Origin: Aliikangiella sp. G2MR2-5 | GTDB taxonomy: Bacteria > Pseudomonadota > Gammaproteobacteria > Enterobacterales > Kangiellaceae | Reading direction: 5' to 3' | Assembly (NCBI RefSeq): GCF_015687155.1 | Contig: NZ_JADPQF010000005.1 | Coordinates: 124,001 to 188,000, forward strand | DNA: 64,000 nucleotides | Part shown: positions 36,785-46,365 of the stretch, one piece after another | Layout: each line of letters opens with the position of its first letter | How positions within the stretch are numbered: position 1 is the stretch's first letter | Translations under genes and position numbers: made by a program | The notes under the pieces: model-generated | What the model was told of the DNA's origin: nothing | What the model saw: only the letters and a program-made list of their open reading frames with translations | Databases searched by the model: none

Positions 36785-37102
36785 ATGATTCTCGAGCCAG
36801 AAAAAGATTGGGGACGATTCGAGTCAAGTGATGACGTTGTTGAGTTTATCGCCACAGAGCTTAAGCTTTCGGAGAACGATGGTATTTGGCAGTACTATAA
36901 TTTTGACGAGTGCTCCTCGGTTTGGTGTTCAGCGGAGATAGGTGCAACCAATCAACTCAACTTAAAGTTTGACTCAAATAAACCGGATGCGAAAATTCGA
37001 AGAATTGGAATTGAGCTGACAAACAATGCCGGCATCCATTTCAAACAGCTTTTCAGACTAAAGCGAGAATTAAAAAGTCGTTTCGGTATCAGAGAGGCAT
37101 AG
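36785..37102 (+). CDS. Hypothetical protein of 105 residues
   Basis: I do not recognise this protein. It is soluble and acidic at the N-terminus (EPEKDWGRFESSDDVVEFIATELKL), with a beta-rich middle containing WQYYNF and WCSAEIG, and a basic helix at the end (FRLKRELKSRFGI). The composition is that of a real folded protein. The ATG at 36785 lacks a good ribosome-binding site. It stands alone between the divergent FimL-like gene and a GGDEF gene. Confidence 0.5.
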   Translation: MILEPEKDWGRFESSDDVVEFIATELKLSENDGIWQYYNFDECSSVWCSAEIGATNQLNLKFDSNKPDAKIRRIGIELTNNAGIHFKQLFRLKRELKSRFGIREA

Positions 37103-37450
37103 AGTACCTCTACTCAGCGGTTATCCTGCATGAATTTCGCCTTACTTCAATTTAGTCCGCTAGCGTTTACTACTGGCTTGTGTGGTAGATATGCCTGTTT
37201 ACTCTGATTACTGCCTTGCATCTATAGTCTCTCCAAAATGTGAACCAAACAATGCTATATTTTTGTATATCTTTTGGCTTCCTTTGGAATCAAAAATCTT
37301 GTCCTGGCGGGCAAACTCTAATTTTACCTGTTAGTGCATTACTATTGATGACGGTAGATTAAGCAGATATTGCAGTTGTGATTCTGCCTGCTTTTTGAGA
37401 TATTGAATGGACTAACTGGAATGCTAACAGCGGGATTGGCAAGGACTTCT
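37103..37450. other. Intergenic region upstream of a diguanylate cyclase gene
   Basis: In these 348 bases I see no gene, repeat or clear terminator. The end contains the ribosome-binding site AAGGA (37441-37445) of the following gene, which decides its start, and two alternative in-frame starts (TTG 37403, ATG 37421). Confidence 0.5.
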
Positions 37451-38563
37451 ATGAGAGAATTCGAGGCTTCTCTGGAAAGACGGATCGATATGGACATTCT
37501 TTATCGTTCGTTACCCGGTGTCTATATCTATGCGTTTATCTGGCCTGCCATATTTATTCCCACGGGGTTCTATCAGGTTTCTCCATTGATATGTTGGGGA
37601 GTTGCGGCTGCGCAACTATTTCTGAGTGTCGCTCGACTGGTTCAAGCTCGATTCACCAAGGTTTGGTACCACGGCAGCGAAAGTCGCTGGTTTTATATTC
37701 TTGCTACTCTGTCACTATTTCAAGCCGCTCTCTGGGGGATGCTTTTCTGGTTTGCTTTGGTATTGCCTGAGTTCGAAACCATTCAGAACATGGTAACAAT
37801 GGCTATTATTGGTATGTCATCAGGTGCAATGATTTCGCTCAGCCCTAAGATTAAATTTGCCAGTTTGAATGTGCTATTTTTGATATTGCCCGGCTTCATG
37901 GCGTCGATATTTGTCAACTCGGATATTGCCATGACGATAATTATTGCTGTCTACGGATTTTATCTATTACGTCTGGGATTACGCTCGCATGAAGAGTACA
38001 TCCGCGCTTTTAGAATTGAATTCCAGCTAGAGTCACAAAAAAGAGAAGCGGAGCACTTAAATAAAATTGATCCTTTGACCATGATTTACAATCGTGGTCA
38101 TTTCAACGCTTCTTTCGAACTTATCTGGAATAATTGCATTCGAGCCAGAACCCCTGTTTCTTTACTTCTTATTGATGTTGACCATTTTAAACAGGTGAAT
38201 GATAAACATGGACATCTATTTGGTGATGAGTGTCTGGTATATATCGCCAATACCATTAGTAACAGCGCCAAGAGAGCTACAGACCTGATTGCGCGCTATG
38301 GAGGGGAAGAGTTTGCGGTTTTGTTAAACGATACTGAACTAGATGAAGCCTCAATTTTAGCAGAACAGATTAGGTTGGAGGTAGAAAGGGGAGAGTTTGT
38401 TTACGACGGGAGACAATTGAAAGTCACTGTAAGTGTGGGGGTTGCCTGCTGTCATCCAAAAAATGGGAGTCACCCCAATGATTTAATAGAAGCAGCAGAC
38501 GAGTCACTGTATCGTGCTAAGAGTAGCGGCAGGAATTGTATTGTTACAAATAATTCGGATTAG
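37451..38563 (+). CDS. Multi-pass membrane diguanylate cyclase (GGEEF)
   Basis: The ATG at 37451 is preceded by AAGGA with a five-base spacer and was preferred over starts at 37403 and 37421. The 370-residue protein has about six membrane helices (about 22-175) and a C-terminal GGDEF domain. The core motif is GGEEF (284-288) and the inhibitory RATD (275-278) is correctly spaced, so it should be an active, feedback-limited c-di-GMP synthase. The membrane part resembles integral sensor domains of the MASE kind, without a recognisable ligand pocket. Confidence 0.9.
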   Translation: MREFEASLERRIDMDILYRSLPGVYIYAFIWPAIFIPTGFYQVSPLICWGVAAAQLFLSVARLVQARFTKVWYHGSESRWFYILATLSLFQAALWGMLFWFALVLPEFETIQNMVTMAIIGMSSGAMISLSPKIKFASLNVLFLILPGFMASIFVNSDIAMTIIIAVYGFYLLRLGLRSHEEYIRAFRIEFQLESQKREAEHLNKIDPLTMIYNRGHFNASFELIWNNCIRARTPVSLLLIDVDHFKQVNDKHGHLFGDECLVYIANTISNSAKRATDLIARYGGEEFAVLLNDTELDEASILAEQIRLEVERGEFVYDGRQLKVTVSVGVACCHPKNGSHPNDLIEAADESLYRAKSSGRNCIVTNNSD

Positions 38564-38663
38564 AATTTAAGACAGCCATTGAATAACTCAAATTTACCTC
38601 CACTTATTCTAAAAATTTATCTTTATTAAATAATTTATATTAAATAGTTCTAAGGAGATATGC

Positions 38664-39287
38664 TTGAACGCTCTTAAGGTATTTATCAGGAAGTCGCTAT
38701 TTGGAGGGATCGTCGTTTTGGCACCCATTATTATCGTAGCTTTTTTGTTGCGTTGGGGCTTTTATTTCATTACTGACATTATTCAGCCAATTACTGATAC
38801 GCTGATAGTTAATTATGGTCTACCAGAATTATCTGCAGACTTACTGGTAATTTTGATCTTACTGGCGACCTGCTTTTTTGTTGGAACATTCGTAACAACA
38901 GGTATTGGCAAATGGTTGCATGGTCACTTTGATACTCACCTGGCTCGGTTTGCACCTGGTTATAGAATTGTTAAGGAAATTATTTCCCAGTTTTTTGGTG
39001 ATGATAAAGATTCACCTTTCACCAGAGGAGAAGTTGTAAGAGTGCAACTTTTTGGCGCTCATAGTCCGGTTACTGTTACAGGGATCGTTACAGATAAGCA
39101 TATGGATGGTAGTGTCACATTCTTCATGCCTACTGGACCCAATCCCACTTCAGGAAATATCTATCATGTGCCGGAAGATCTGGTAACTTATCTTCCTGAT
39201 GCCAAAGTGGAACAAATGATGAAATCAATCATTGCTTGTGGAGCTGGTAGTGCGGATTTATTTGCAACTAATAAAAGCCAAAGTTAG
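38664..39287 (+). CDS. DUF502 family membrane protein
   Basis: This 207-residue protein has two strong membrane helices (about 13-38 and 57-80) followed by a soluble domain with FMPTGPNPTSG, a pattern of the DUF502 family. Its function is unknown; family members are widespread and often near membrane-lipid or signalling genes. It starts with TTG behind a strong AAGGAG (38652-38657). An ATG at 38660 is out of frame and rejected. It lies between two GGDEF genes. Confidence 0.85.
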   Translation: MNALKVFIRKSLFGGIVVLAPIIIVAFLLRWGFYFITDIIQPITDTLIVNYGLPELSADLLVILILLATCFFVGTFVTTGIGKWLHGHFDTHLARFAPGYRIVKEIISQFFGDDKDSPFTRGEVVRVQLFGAHSPVTVTGIVTDKHMDGSVTFFMPTGPNPTSGNIYHVPEDLVTYLPDAKVEQMMKSIIACGAGSADLFATNKSQS

Positions 39288-39475
39288 TGAAAGATATAGA
39301 ACACGGAATATCAATATCCGGTAAGTTGACCTGAGAGCGTATCGACTGTTAAGAAGTAAAAAAATAATTTTAGTCTACACTTGAACTATACATTAAAAAG
39401 ATGATTTCCCACGCTAAGGTTAGATTTTCAGGACCTGGTGTGGTCTCTTATCATTTTATCTAATGATGGTTAAGG

Positions 39476-41548
39476 GTGCTAAAACCATTGAACGTCACAG
39501 GCAAAACCAGAGATTTTCAGCGTCACTATCAGGGCTCAGCGGCATCTATCAGCAAGATGGTTGTTTCAGTTGTGATTATTTTCATTACTGTGACGATCCT
39601 GGTGCTTACCCTGGCCTATTTTCAAGCAGAAATTACCAATGCGGTAAGAGCCTATATTCGCAGTGAAGGTCTTTGGGCTAAATCGCAAAAAGATGCGATA
39701 ATTGCATTGCAAAGATACGCCAGAACTGGCAACGAAAACCACTTTGCCGTTTTTCAGGATTCAACTCATACAGCTCAGGGAGTACAGGCTGCGCTCGTTG
39801 CACTACAAAGTAGTCCGCGGGATGTACAGAAAGCTTATCAGGGATTTATTCAGGGACGAAATTCCAAAGAAGATGCTGAAGCTCTGATATGGCTATTTGT
39901 CTGGTTTCATGATTATCAATATATGAGGGAAGCGATATCTGTTTGGCAACAAACGGATAATTTGCTAATTGCGTTAGAAGAGTTGGGAGAAAGTCTTCAC
40001 AAAGCACAACTCGCCAATGACAAGCAAAAAATTGTTCGTCTGCTAAGTCAACTGAATAAACTCAATGCTGAGTTCGCGAAGCTTGAAGATCAATTTTCTT
40101 CGATATTAAGCAAAGGCGGAGTGCAGGTTAAAAAGTCTATTATGTTAGTCAGTTTTATATTGCTGATGGTAATGCTTGGACTTGTGCTTAAGTACAGCCA
40201 TAAAGTTATTCGACTTATTGAGCAAAAAGAAAAAAAACTTCTGATTAGTGAAAACCGCTTTAAGAGCTTGTTTTACAGCGATATTGTTGCAGTATTCGAA
40301 TGGCACCTTGATGGCAGAATTTTTGACGCTAATAATGCATTTTTAGATATGATTGGCTATGAACGAGAAGAGTTGGTAAATAGTCGAATAAGCTGGAGAG
40401 AGCTAACACCCGATGCTGGAGAAGAAAGAGATAGACAGGCAATAAAAGAAATTCAAGAAAAAGGCTTTTGTATGCCTTTTGAAAAGCAGTACATTCATAA
40501 ATCCGGGAGAACAGTTTCAATTTTACTTGGGGCGGCACTGCTTGGCGGTGAAACTCAAAAAGGAATTGCTTTTGCCATCGATCTTACCGATAAGAAGAAG
40601 GCTGAAGAAAATGTCAGACTTTTGGCATCAGTTTTTAACTCGACAAGTAACGCTGTCATCATTACTGATAAAGATTTTAAGGTAGTATCAGTAAACCAAA
40701 CCTATCAGCAACAGACTGGCTATTCAGAAGAACAGATAGTCGATCAGCTAGTTCCTTTTCTATCCTCTTCAGTAATAAGCGATAGAAAAAGGGAAGTAAT
40801 ACTCAATCAGCTAAACCTCAATAGCCATTATCAGCACGACATTAGTTACCTTGGTGTAGCTGGAAAAGAAATGGCGAGTATGCTGACAATTAATGAGATA
40901 AATGATGACAATGGGGTTGTAACTCATTACGCATTTATACTTACCGATATCAGTGAGCTAAAAGAAATGGAAGAAAAACTCAAGAAGCTTGCTCACTATG
41001 ATTTACTAACCGGGTTGGCTAACAGAAAACTGTTCAATGACAGAGTAAAGAAGGCTTTACAGCGCGCGAAAAGGAATAAGTCAACCTTGGCGTTGCTATT
41101 TCTTGATCTTGATGGTTTTAAACCTGTGAATGATCAGTATGGTCATGACATGGGAGATAAACTCCTGACCCAGGTTGCCAGACGATTGAAGGAAAGTGTC
41201 AGAGAGAACGATTCAGTTGCCCGCTTTGGTGGCGATGAGTTCGTCATTTTACTTGAGGGGCTAGACTATGCACAGGCTGCAGGAAATGTTGCTCGTAAAC
41301 TAATTGAAAATTTAAACAGACCATTCTTTGTTGACAATATTTGTCTGAAACTAGGTTGTAGCATTGGAATCAGTTTGTACCCTGATGATAGTGATGAGCT
41401 AGAGGCTTTGATCCGCTTTGGAGATATTGCAATGTACGCAGCCAAGTCTTCAGGAAGAAATCGTTACTACTATTTTAATCCCAAGCTCGATAGTTTCGGA
41501 GATAATGGATCAAGTTCTGAGATAAGCGATCCACCTTCTTCTTCGTAG
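39476..41548 (+). CDS. Transmembrane PAS-PAS-GGDEF diguanylate cyclase
   Basis: The 690-residue protein has a first membrane helix (about 29-48), a helical periplasmic sensor (about 50-218), a second helix (about 220-240), two PAS domains (about 255-375 and 380-495) and GGDEF. GGDEF (585-589) and REND (576-579) are both intact and properly spaced. It should produce c-di-GMP in response to a periplasmic and a PAS-bound signal. The frame opens with GTG at 39476 right on an AAGGG; TTG at 39488, nine bases past AAGGGTG, is a better-spaced alternative that removes four residues. Confidence 0.9.
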   Translation: MLKPLNVTGKTRDFQRHYQGSAASISKMVVSVVIIFITVTILVLTLAYFQAEITNAVRAYIRSEGLWAKSQKDAIIALQRYARTGNENHFAVFQDSTHTAQGVQAALVALQSSPRDVQKAYQGFIQGRNSKEDAEALIWLFVWFHDYQYMREAISVWQQTDNLLIALEELGESLHKAQLANDKQKIVRLLSQLNKLNAEFAKLEDQFSSILSKGGVQVKKSIMLVSFILLMVMLGLVLKYSHKVIRLIEQKEKKLLISENRFKSLFYSDIVAVFEWHLDGRIFDANNAFLDMIGYEREELVNSRISWRELTPDAGEERDRQAIKEIQEKGFCMPFEKQYIHKSGRTVSILLGAALLGGETQKGIAFAIDLTDKKKAEENVRLLASVFNSTSNAVIITDKDFKVVSVNQTYQQQTGYSEEQIVDQLVPFLSSSVISDRKREVILNQLNLNSHYQHDISYLGVAGKEMASMLTINEINDDNGVVTHYAFILTDISELKEMEEKLKKLAHYDLLTGLANRKLFNDRVKKALQRAKRNKSTLALLFLDLDGFKPVNDQYGHDMGDKLLTQVARRLKESVRENDSVARFGGDEFVILLEGLDYAQAAGNVARKLIENLNRPFFVDNICLKLGCSIGISLYPDDSDELEALIRFGDIAMYAAKSSGRNRYYYFNPKLDSFGDNGSSSEISDPPSSS

Positions 41549-41678
41549 CGACTTCAGATAGGATGACTAAAATTGCTGGAAGAGCTTGGTGCTATCAAGG
41601 TGGTTACCTGAGCTCGCATCCTTTATGGTAAGCTGTCCAGAAATCAGGAATCAAAATTGAGAAATGAAAATAGAGAAG

Positions 41679-41710
41679 TCAAAATAGAGGTATCAAATGA
41701 TACCTCTATT
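41679..41710 (-). terminator. Rho-independent terminator of ilvC
   Basis: AATAGAGGTATC (41683-41694) and GATACCTCTATT (41699-41710) form a perfect 12-base-pair stem with a four-base loop. On the minus strand the stem runs into TTTT. It starts 22 bases past the ilvC stop and could also stop transcripts of the convergent GGDEF gene. Confidence 0.75.
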
Positions 41711-41731
41711 CACTTGTACGAATCGTTATGG

Positions 41732-43207
41732 TTAAATAATTTTTTTCATTGCCGTCATGTAAGAGCGTAGCTTTTGTCCAACTTGTTCTACAGGATGAGA
41801 TCTAATCGCTTCATTGACTGCTACCAGTTCCTGATTATCAACTGACAAAGACTTTAACTCCAGGCCAGCACCAATTTCCTCCAGAGTTAAACTCGGAACC
41901 AGTTTTTCTCTAAGAAGCGGTACTGCAGCATTTGCAAAAAGATAGTTCCCATACTCCGCGGTGTCGGAAATAACGACGTTCATTTCGTATAATCGTTTAC
42001 GAGCAATCGTATTAGCAATAAGCGGTGTTTCATGTAGCGATTCATAGTATGCTGACTCTGGTAACATTCCGGCTTCAACCATGAGTTCGAATGCTTGTTC
42101 TACTCCTGCTTTGATCATTGCAACTAGAAAAATTCCCTGATCAAAGTAGGTTTGTTCATCTATCTGGTTTTCACTTTGTGGTGCATTTTCAAAACCCGTT
42201 TGCCCTGTTTCTTCTCTCCACTTTAGCAGGTTAGCATCATTATTTGCCCAGTCCTGCATCATTGTCGCGGAGAAATTGCCGGAAATTATGTCATCCATGT
42301 GTTTCGCGAAAAGTGGTCGAGTTAATGTTTTGATTTCTTCTGCTAATTTGTGGGCTCTTAGTTTAGCCGGATTGGATAAGCGGTCCATCATGTGAGTTAT
42401 GCCACCGATCTTTAGTGCTTCGGTTATCGTTTCCAGGCCTTGCTGGATCAGTTTGCCTGCGTAAGCTGCATCAATACCTTCGGCGAGCATTTTGTCGTAA
42501 CCCAGAATAGCTGCAGTTTGAAGCATACCGCATAAAATGGTTTGCTCACCCATTAAATCGGATTTAACTTCAGCAACAAAAGAAGAGGCAAGAACTCCTG
42601 CTCTGTCTCCTCCAGTAGCGCTAGCCAGAGCTTTAGCTATGTCAAATCCTTCACCTTTAGGATCATTTTCTGGATGAACAGCTATAAGAGTCGGGACTCC
42701 AAATCCTCGCTTGTATTCTTCCCGAACTTCTGTTCCTGGACATTTGGGAGCACACATAACAACAGTAAGGTCCTTACGAATCTGTTGTCCTTCTTCGACA
42801 ATGTTAAAGCCGTGAGAGTAGCTCAATGCTGCTCCTTCTTTCATCAGAGGCATAACAGTTTCCACTGCATTTTTGTGCTGCTTATCTGGAGTCAGGTTGT
42901 ATACCAGGTCGGCCGTAGGAACTAATTCTTCGATTGTACCTACTCTAAAATTTTCACCTGTAGCCTTTTGCCACGAGGCTCTTTTTTCTTCGATTGCTTC
43001 TTTGCGCAGGGCATAGGAAACATCCAGGCCAGAGTCCCTCATGTTTAGACCCTGATTAAATCCTTGAGCCCCACAACCTAAAATTACAATCTTCTTTCCT
43101 TTTAGAAATTCACATCCACCAGTAAATTCGTCCTTAGACATAAATCGACAAACTGCGAGTTGTGCCAACTGTTCTCTTAAGTTTAGAGAGTTAAAGTAGT
43201 TAGCCAT
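41732..43207 (-). CDS. ilvC: Ketol-acid reductoisomerase, class II (long form)
   Basis: It catalyses the isomerisation and NADPH reduction of acetolactate or acetohydroxybutyrate in isoleucine and valine synthesis. The 491-residue length matches the long E. coli-type enzyme. The NADPH-binding [13 protein letters not shown], the YSHGFNI segment, and the metal-binding [13 protein letters not shown] are intact. It is divergent from the LysR-type gene ilvY with a palindromic site between them, the arrangement known from E. coli. Its terminator is at 41683-41710. Confidence 0.97.
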   Translation of the reverse strand: MANYFNSLNLREQLAQLAVCRFMSKDEFTGGCEFLKGKKIVILGCGAQGFNQGLNMRDSGLDVSYALRKEAIEEKRASWQKATGENFRVGTIEELVPTADLVYNLTPDKQHKNAVETVMPLMKEGAALSYSHGFNIVEEGQQIRKDLTVVMCAPKCPGTEVREEYKRGFGVPTLIAVHPENDPKGEGFDIAKALASATGGDRAGVLASSFVAEVKSDLMGEQTILCGMLQTAAILGYDKMLAEGIDAAYAGKLIQQGLETITEALKIGGITHMMDRLSNPAKLRAHKLAEEIKTLTRPLFAKHMDDIISGNFSATMMQDWANNDANLLKWREETGQTGFENAPQSENQIDEQTYFDQGIFLVAMIKAGVEQAFELMVEAGMLPESAYYESLHETPLIANTIARKRLYEMNVVISDTAEYGNYLFANAAVPLLREKLVPSLTLEEIGAGLELKSLSVDNQELVAVNEAIRSHPVEQVGQKLRSYMTAMKKII

Positions 43208-43292
43208 TGTTGTTCTCCATATTTTGAGGAAATTTATCGATAGTCTAAAATCATTAGTATATTGCGTAAATTGATATATTTGCGATAATGTG

Positions 43293-43307
43293 TTGCGATA
43301 TATGCAA
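43293..43307. promoter_or_regulatory. Candidate IlvY operator in the ilvC-ilvY region
   Basis: TTGC-N7-GCAA (TTGCGATATATGCAA) is an interrupted inverted repeat of LysR type located between the divergent ilvC and ilvY genes. Further TTGCG copies lie at 43262 and 43280, consistent with a second, weaker site nearer ilvC. In E. coli IlvY activates ilvC from two such operators. Confidence 0.6.
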
Positions 43308-43331
43308 TTATGGCCAGGCGGAGAGGTTACG

Positions 43332-44222
43332 ATGAATATTAAAGACTTGCAGGCATTTATACACCTGACCCAAAATCTGAATTTTAATCAGACTGCCAAC
43401 GAAATTCATACCAGCCCTTCGACATTAAGTCGCATGATTCAGCGCCTTGAATCAGAGTTTGAGCAGGTTTTTTTTGAAAGGGATAATCGGAGGGTCGCGT
43501 TGACAAAAGCTGGTGCACGCTTCAGGTTGTTTGCCGAGAAGGTTCTGCTAGAGTGGCGCCAGCTAAAGAGTGAGTTTGACCTGGAACAAAAAGAGCTGCA
43601 CGGAGAAATTTCAATCTACTGCACAGTGACTGCGGCACATCTATACCTCCCTGGTTTGCTAGAAAAGTTTAGAAAATTTCATCCGAAAGTCGAAATAAAG
43701 CTTGAAACGGGAGATGTATCTGCTGCCTATCATAAAGTGGAAGCGGGAGAGGCTGACTTTGCTTTTGCGGTAGCAAACGAAAGTTTAGCAAGTAAATTTG
43801 AGTTTCATCATTTACGCCATATCCCTTTTAAAGTCATAGCTCCGAAACAGTCCAATCAAGCTGGCTTTTTGTCAAATATTGGAGATGGAAAAATTAACTG
43901 GACCCAACTACCATTTGTAATGCCGGAAGCAGGGCCAGCACAAAAAAGGGTTAAAGAGTGGTTAAAGAAAATGGCACTAAAGCCGGAAATTTATGCCCAG
44001 GTTTCGGGACATGAAGCCATTGTCAGCATGGTTTCTCTGGGATGTGGAATCAGTGTTGTCCCCGAGCCGGTACTGGAATTAAGCCCGGCCAGAGAGCGAG
44101 TACAGGTTCTACCGGCGCCATTTCTGCCCCGTCCATTTGATCTCGGCATACTTAGCTTAAAGAAAAAAGCCGCACAGCCATTAATAACTGCATTCTGGTC
44201 TCTGGTCAGAGAAGAATATTAG
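43332..44222 (+). CDS. ilvY: LysR family transcriptional activator of ilvC
   Basis: The 296-residue protein has an N-terminal winged helix ([24 protein letters not shown]) and a LysR effector-binding domain ([21 protein letters not shown]). Divergent placement against ilvC and the motif composition fit IlvY, which activates ilvC when acetolactate or acetohydroxybutyrate is bound. The ATG at 43332 follows GGAGAGG; the longer frame from 43290 would run through the operator and is rejected. Confidence 0.92.
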   Translation: MNIKDLQAFIHLTQNLNFNQTANEIHTSPSTLSRMIQRLESEFEQVFFERDNRRVALTKAGARFRLFAEKVLLEWRQLKSEFDLEQKELHGEISIYCTVTAAHLYLPGLLEKFRKFHPKVEIKLETGDVSAAYHKVEAGEADFAFAVANESLASKFEFHHLRHIPFKVIAPKQSNQAGFLSNIGDGKINWTQLPFVMPEAGPAQKRVKEWLKKMALKPEIYAQVSGHEAIVSMVSLGCGISVVPEPVLELSPARERVQVLPAPFLPRPFDLGILSLKKKAAQPLITAFWSLVREEY

Positions 44223-44241
44223 GCAGAATAATGTAATCAGG

Positions 44242-45498
44242 CTAAATTCGCTGGCTGGTCATATAGCCCAGCCTTTCCTGAATACCGAGATATTCGTAAA
44301 CCCGTTTAGGGTATTCGGTTTGTTTCAAAACTTTTTCAATCTTTAGATCCGGATGTTCTTTCAAGTCGATTATTAGAGCTTGCAAGGGCGGTATTTCAGG
44401 ATTGTACAGAATGACTTCTGGATTGAGCATATCGTGCGGATCGACGCTGATAACCAAGCCAATACTTTCGTCATTCAAGCATACAACGCTGCCTGGCGGA
44501 TAGACTCCCAGGGTTGATATAAAAGTTTGCACTAGCTCGTTATCCAGTTTGTCCTTAAACTTTGAGTACATGGTTGCCAGTGCGACTTTAGGAGTCAAGG
44601 CCTTCTTGATATCGGGTGGATTACATAGATTGTCGTACATGTTCGCGACTGAAACAATTTTGGCCATCTCCGTTATTTGGTCGCTTTTCAGCCCTTGCGG
44701 ATAGCCGGTACCGTCATTAAATTCATGGTGTTGCTCGATAATTCTAAGTACGTCCATAGGCATTCCCTGAACGAGTTCGGTAAGTCTTCTACCCAGAACC
44801 GGATGTTGCTCAAAAACCTTTTTCTCCGCGTTGTTGAGTGGCGACGCTTTATTGAGTATTGGTCCAGGAATTTCCACTTTGCCGACATCGTGTAACAGTG
44901 CTCCCCTTGCCAGTAGCCTCAGTTGTTCATCTCGAATGCCGCGAACATGACCTATATTCATACTCAAAATGGTAACGTTAATGCAATGGTTATACATTGT
45001 ATGTTGGCCTGAGCCCAGGTTTACAAGATTGGTTAGTATGTCATCCTGATTATCAAAATCTTTTGCCATCACATCGACCAGGGCTGTGGCATTGTGAATT
45101 GCGTTTGCGGGTTCCGTTTTAAGCTCATGGGTAAGTTTTCTCACCATGGTTGCCTGTTCTTTGTATTTTTTGGCGACACTATTGCGCTTTTTACGATACT
45201 TATCGGCGTTTTCAAGCTTGGCATTTTTTTCAGCCCATTTTTCTTTTGCAATAGTGGCAGCAGGTTTGGGGGTTGCAGCGCTTTTCGATTGCGACTTGTG
45301 GGCGACTTCAATATCACTCTGATCTGGATATACCGTTACTTCTTTTAGGCCTAGCTGTTTGATGATCAAGATGTCTGCTTTCGAAGTAATCTTGAATTTG
45401 GAGAAAAGAAAAGGATGTTTGGTCCAGGGGAGCTCAAGATCCACCATAAAACCAACAAGTAACTTTTCGACAGGAAGTTTTATTTTTTTAGCGGGCAT
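44242..45498 (-). CDS. HD-GYP c-di-GMP phosphodiesterase with DUF3391 N-terminal domain
   Basis: This 418-residue soluble protein starts with a DUF3391 domain (about 5-130: KLPVEKLLVGFMVDLELPW) and continues with HD-GYP (about 140-340). The metal ligands HD (203-204, LLHDVGK) and HHEFNDGTGYP with GYP at 265-267 are intact. It should hydrolyse c-di-GMP, opposing the five GGDEF proteins in the window. There is no receiver or membrane part. It is convergent with ilvY. Confidence 0.93.
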   Translation of the reverse strand: MPAKKIKLPVEKLLVGFMVDLELPWTKHPFLFSKFKITSKADILIIKQLGLKEVTVYPDQSDIEVAHKSQSKSAATPKPAATIAKEKWAEKNAKLENADKYRKKRNSVAKKYKEQATMVRKLTHELKTEPANAIHNATALVDVMAKDFDNQDDILTNLVNLGSGQHTMYNHCINVTILSMNIGHVRGIRDEQLRLLARGALLHDVGKVEIPGPILNKASPLNNAEKKVFEQHPVLGRRLTELVQGMPMDVLRIIEQHHEFNDGTGYPQGLKSDQITEMAKIVSVANMYDNLCNPPDIKKALTPKVALATMYSKFKDKLDNELVQTFISTLGVYPPGSVVCLNDESIGLVISVDPHDMLNPEVILYNPEIPPLQALIIDLKEHPDLKIEKVLKQTEYPKRVYEYLGIQERLGYMTSQRI

Positions 45499-45612
45499 TT
45501 CACTCGAAAAATTGATTGAATAATATTCATTTTAGACCATGGTTGTCTCTGAAAGCGGATATTATTACGCTAAACTGCTTGATTTTATCTAATTGTACAA
45601 GTAGTATTTTTG

Positions 45613-45629
45613 TTGGCCGGCCAATTGGC
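45613..45629. promoter_or_regulatory. Overlapping palindromes upstream of yebG
   Basis: TTGGCCGGCCAA (45613-45624) and GCCAATTGGC (45620-45629) are perfect palindromes that share five bases, 54 bases before the yebG ATG. They could be an operator. No LexA-type CTGT-N8-ACAG site is visible in the 184-base upstream region. Confidence 0.35.
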
Positions 45630-45682
45630 TGGAATAATTTGAAGCGAATTAATAATTCAAAAGTTCAACGGAGTAAATCCTT

Positions 45683-45964
45683 ATGGCAGTGGTGACCCTT
45701 TATATGTCTGATAGAGATCAAAATAAGACCTTTAGCAATAAGAAAGAAGCTGATGAATATGACAAAATGCTCGAGCTTGCTGAAAATGTGAGCATCTGGA
45801 TGGAAAAAGAAATTGATGGGTTGAGTGAATCTCAAAGTGAAGCCATCGGTATGTTGCTTGCAGAAAATAAGGAGACCTTGCTCAAGGCTTTAAAAGGTAA
45901 ACCCGAAGTTTTGATTAAGGAAACTGCTGAGGATGAGGATAAGGTCACAAAACTAAGTGCTTAA
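45683..45964 (+). CDS. yebG: YebG family protein
   Basis: This 93-residue protein matches YebG of E. coli in length and in the segments SNKKEADEYDKMLELAE and LLAENKETLLKAL. YebG is a DNA-damage-inducible protein of unknown mechanism. GGAG lies nine bases upstream of the ATG. In E. coli the gene is under LexA control; I found no LexA box here, so control may differ. A pair of overlapping palindromes is present instead. Confidence 0.85.
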   Translation: MAVVTLYMSDRDQNKTFSNKKEADEYDKMLELAENVSIWMEKEIDGLSESQSEAIGMLLAENKETLLKALKGKPEVLIKETAEDEDKVTKLSA

Positions 45965-46015
45965 CAAGTAATCCGGATACCATTAATCAAGCTTTGTTAG
46001 GCAAGATTATTTCTT

Positions 46016-46294
46016 CTAGCTAAGCTTGATTCTTACGACTCTCATTACTTCAAATTCGAGTCCGGCCACCTTCTCGATCTCCGGGTAATAGGTCAAATTT
46101 ATTCTTTGTCCTTTATTTAGTGTTCTGTAAGCTGTCTTGCGCTTAAACTTAAATGGCGCTTCACAGCCCTCTATCATAATGCTATTAATAAACCACTCAC
46201 CTTTTTCTCTCTGTGTGTGAGAAATAACCTTTCGAAAATCTGACTGGATCAATTTTTGATGTTTCTTTAATAACTTGTCTGGGTCAGAGTGCAT
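46016..46294 (-). CDS. Hypothetical protein of 92 residues
   Basis: I do not recognise this protein. It is soluble, with a basic helical N-terminus (DPDKLLKKHQKLIQ) and a beta-rich remainder (GEWFINSIMIEGC, FKFKRKTAYRTLNKGQRINLTYY) that could be a small OB- or SH3-like barrel. AGAGGA lies eight bases before the ATG, a good ribosome-binding site. It is convergent with yebG. Confidence 0.65.
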   Translation of the reverse strand: MHSDPDKLLKKHQKLIQSDFRKVISHTQREKGEWFINSIMIEGCEAPFKFKRKTAYRTLNKGQRINLTYYPEIEKVAGLEFEVMRVVRIKLS

Positions 46295-46365
46295 TTTTTA
46301 TTCCTCTGGATTTATGTCTTCAATCTAGTCTACTTGCTTATTGGAGGCAGCTTCATTATCGATAT

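Noticed and set aside
36655-36855. 66-codon minus-strand frame upstream of and overlapping the 105-residue gene
   Set aside because: It overlaps the more protein-like plus-strand frame and has no ribosome-binding site or recognisable motif.
43290-43331. Longer N-terminus for IlvY from the GTG at 43290
   Set aside because: It would run through the palindromic operator and add residues not found in the family; the ATG at 43332 has a good ribosome-binding site.
45985-46031. Ten-base inverted repeat (AATCAAGCTT/AAGCTTGATT) as a terminator between yebG and the 92-residue gene
   Set aside because: The loop is 27 bases, one arm lies in coding sequence and no U-tract follows, so the evidence is too weak.
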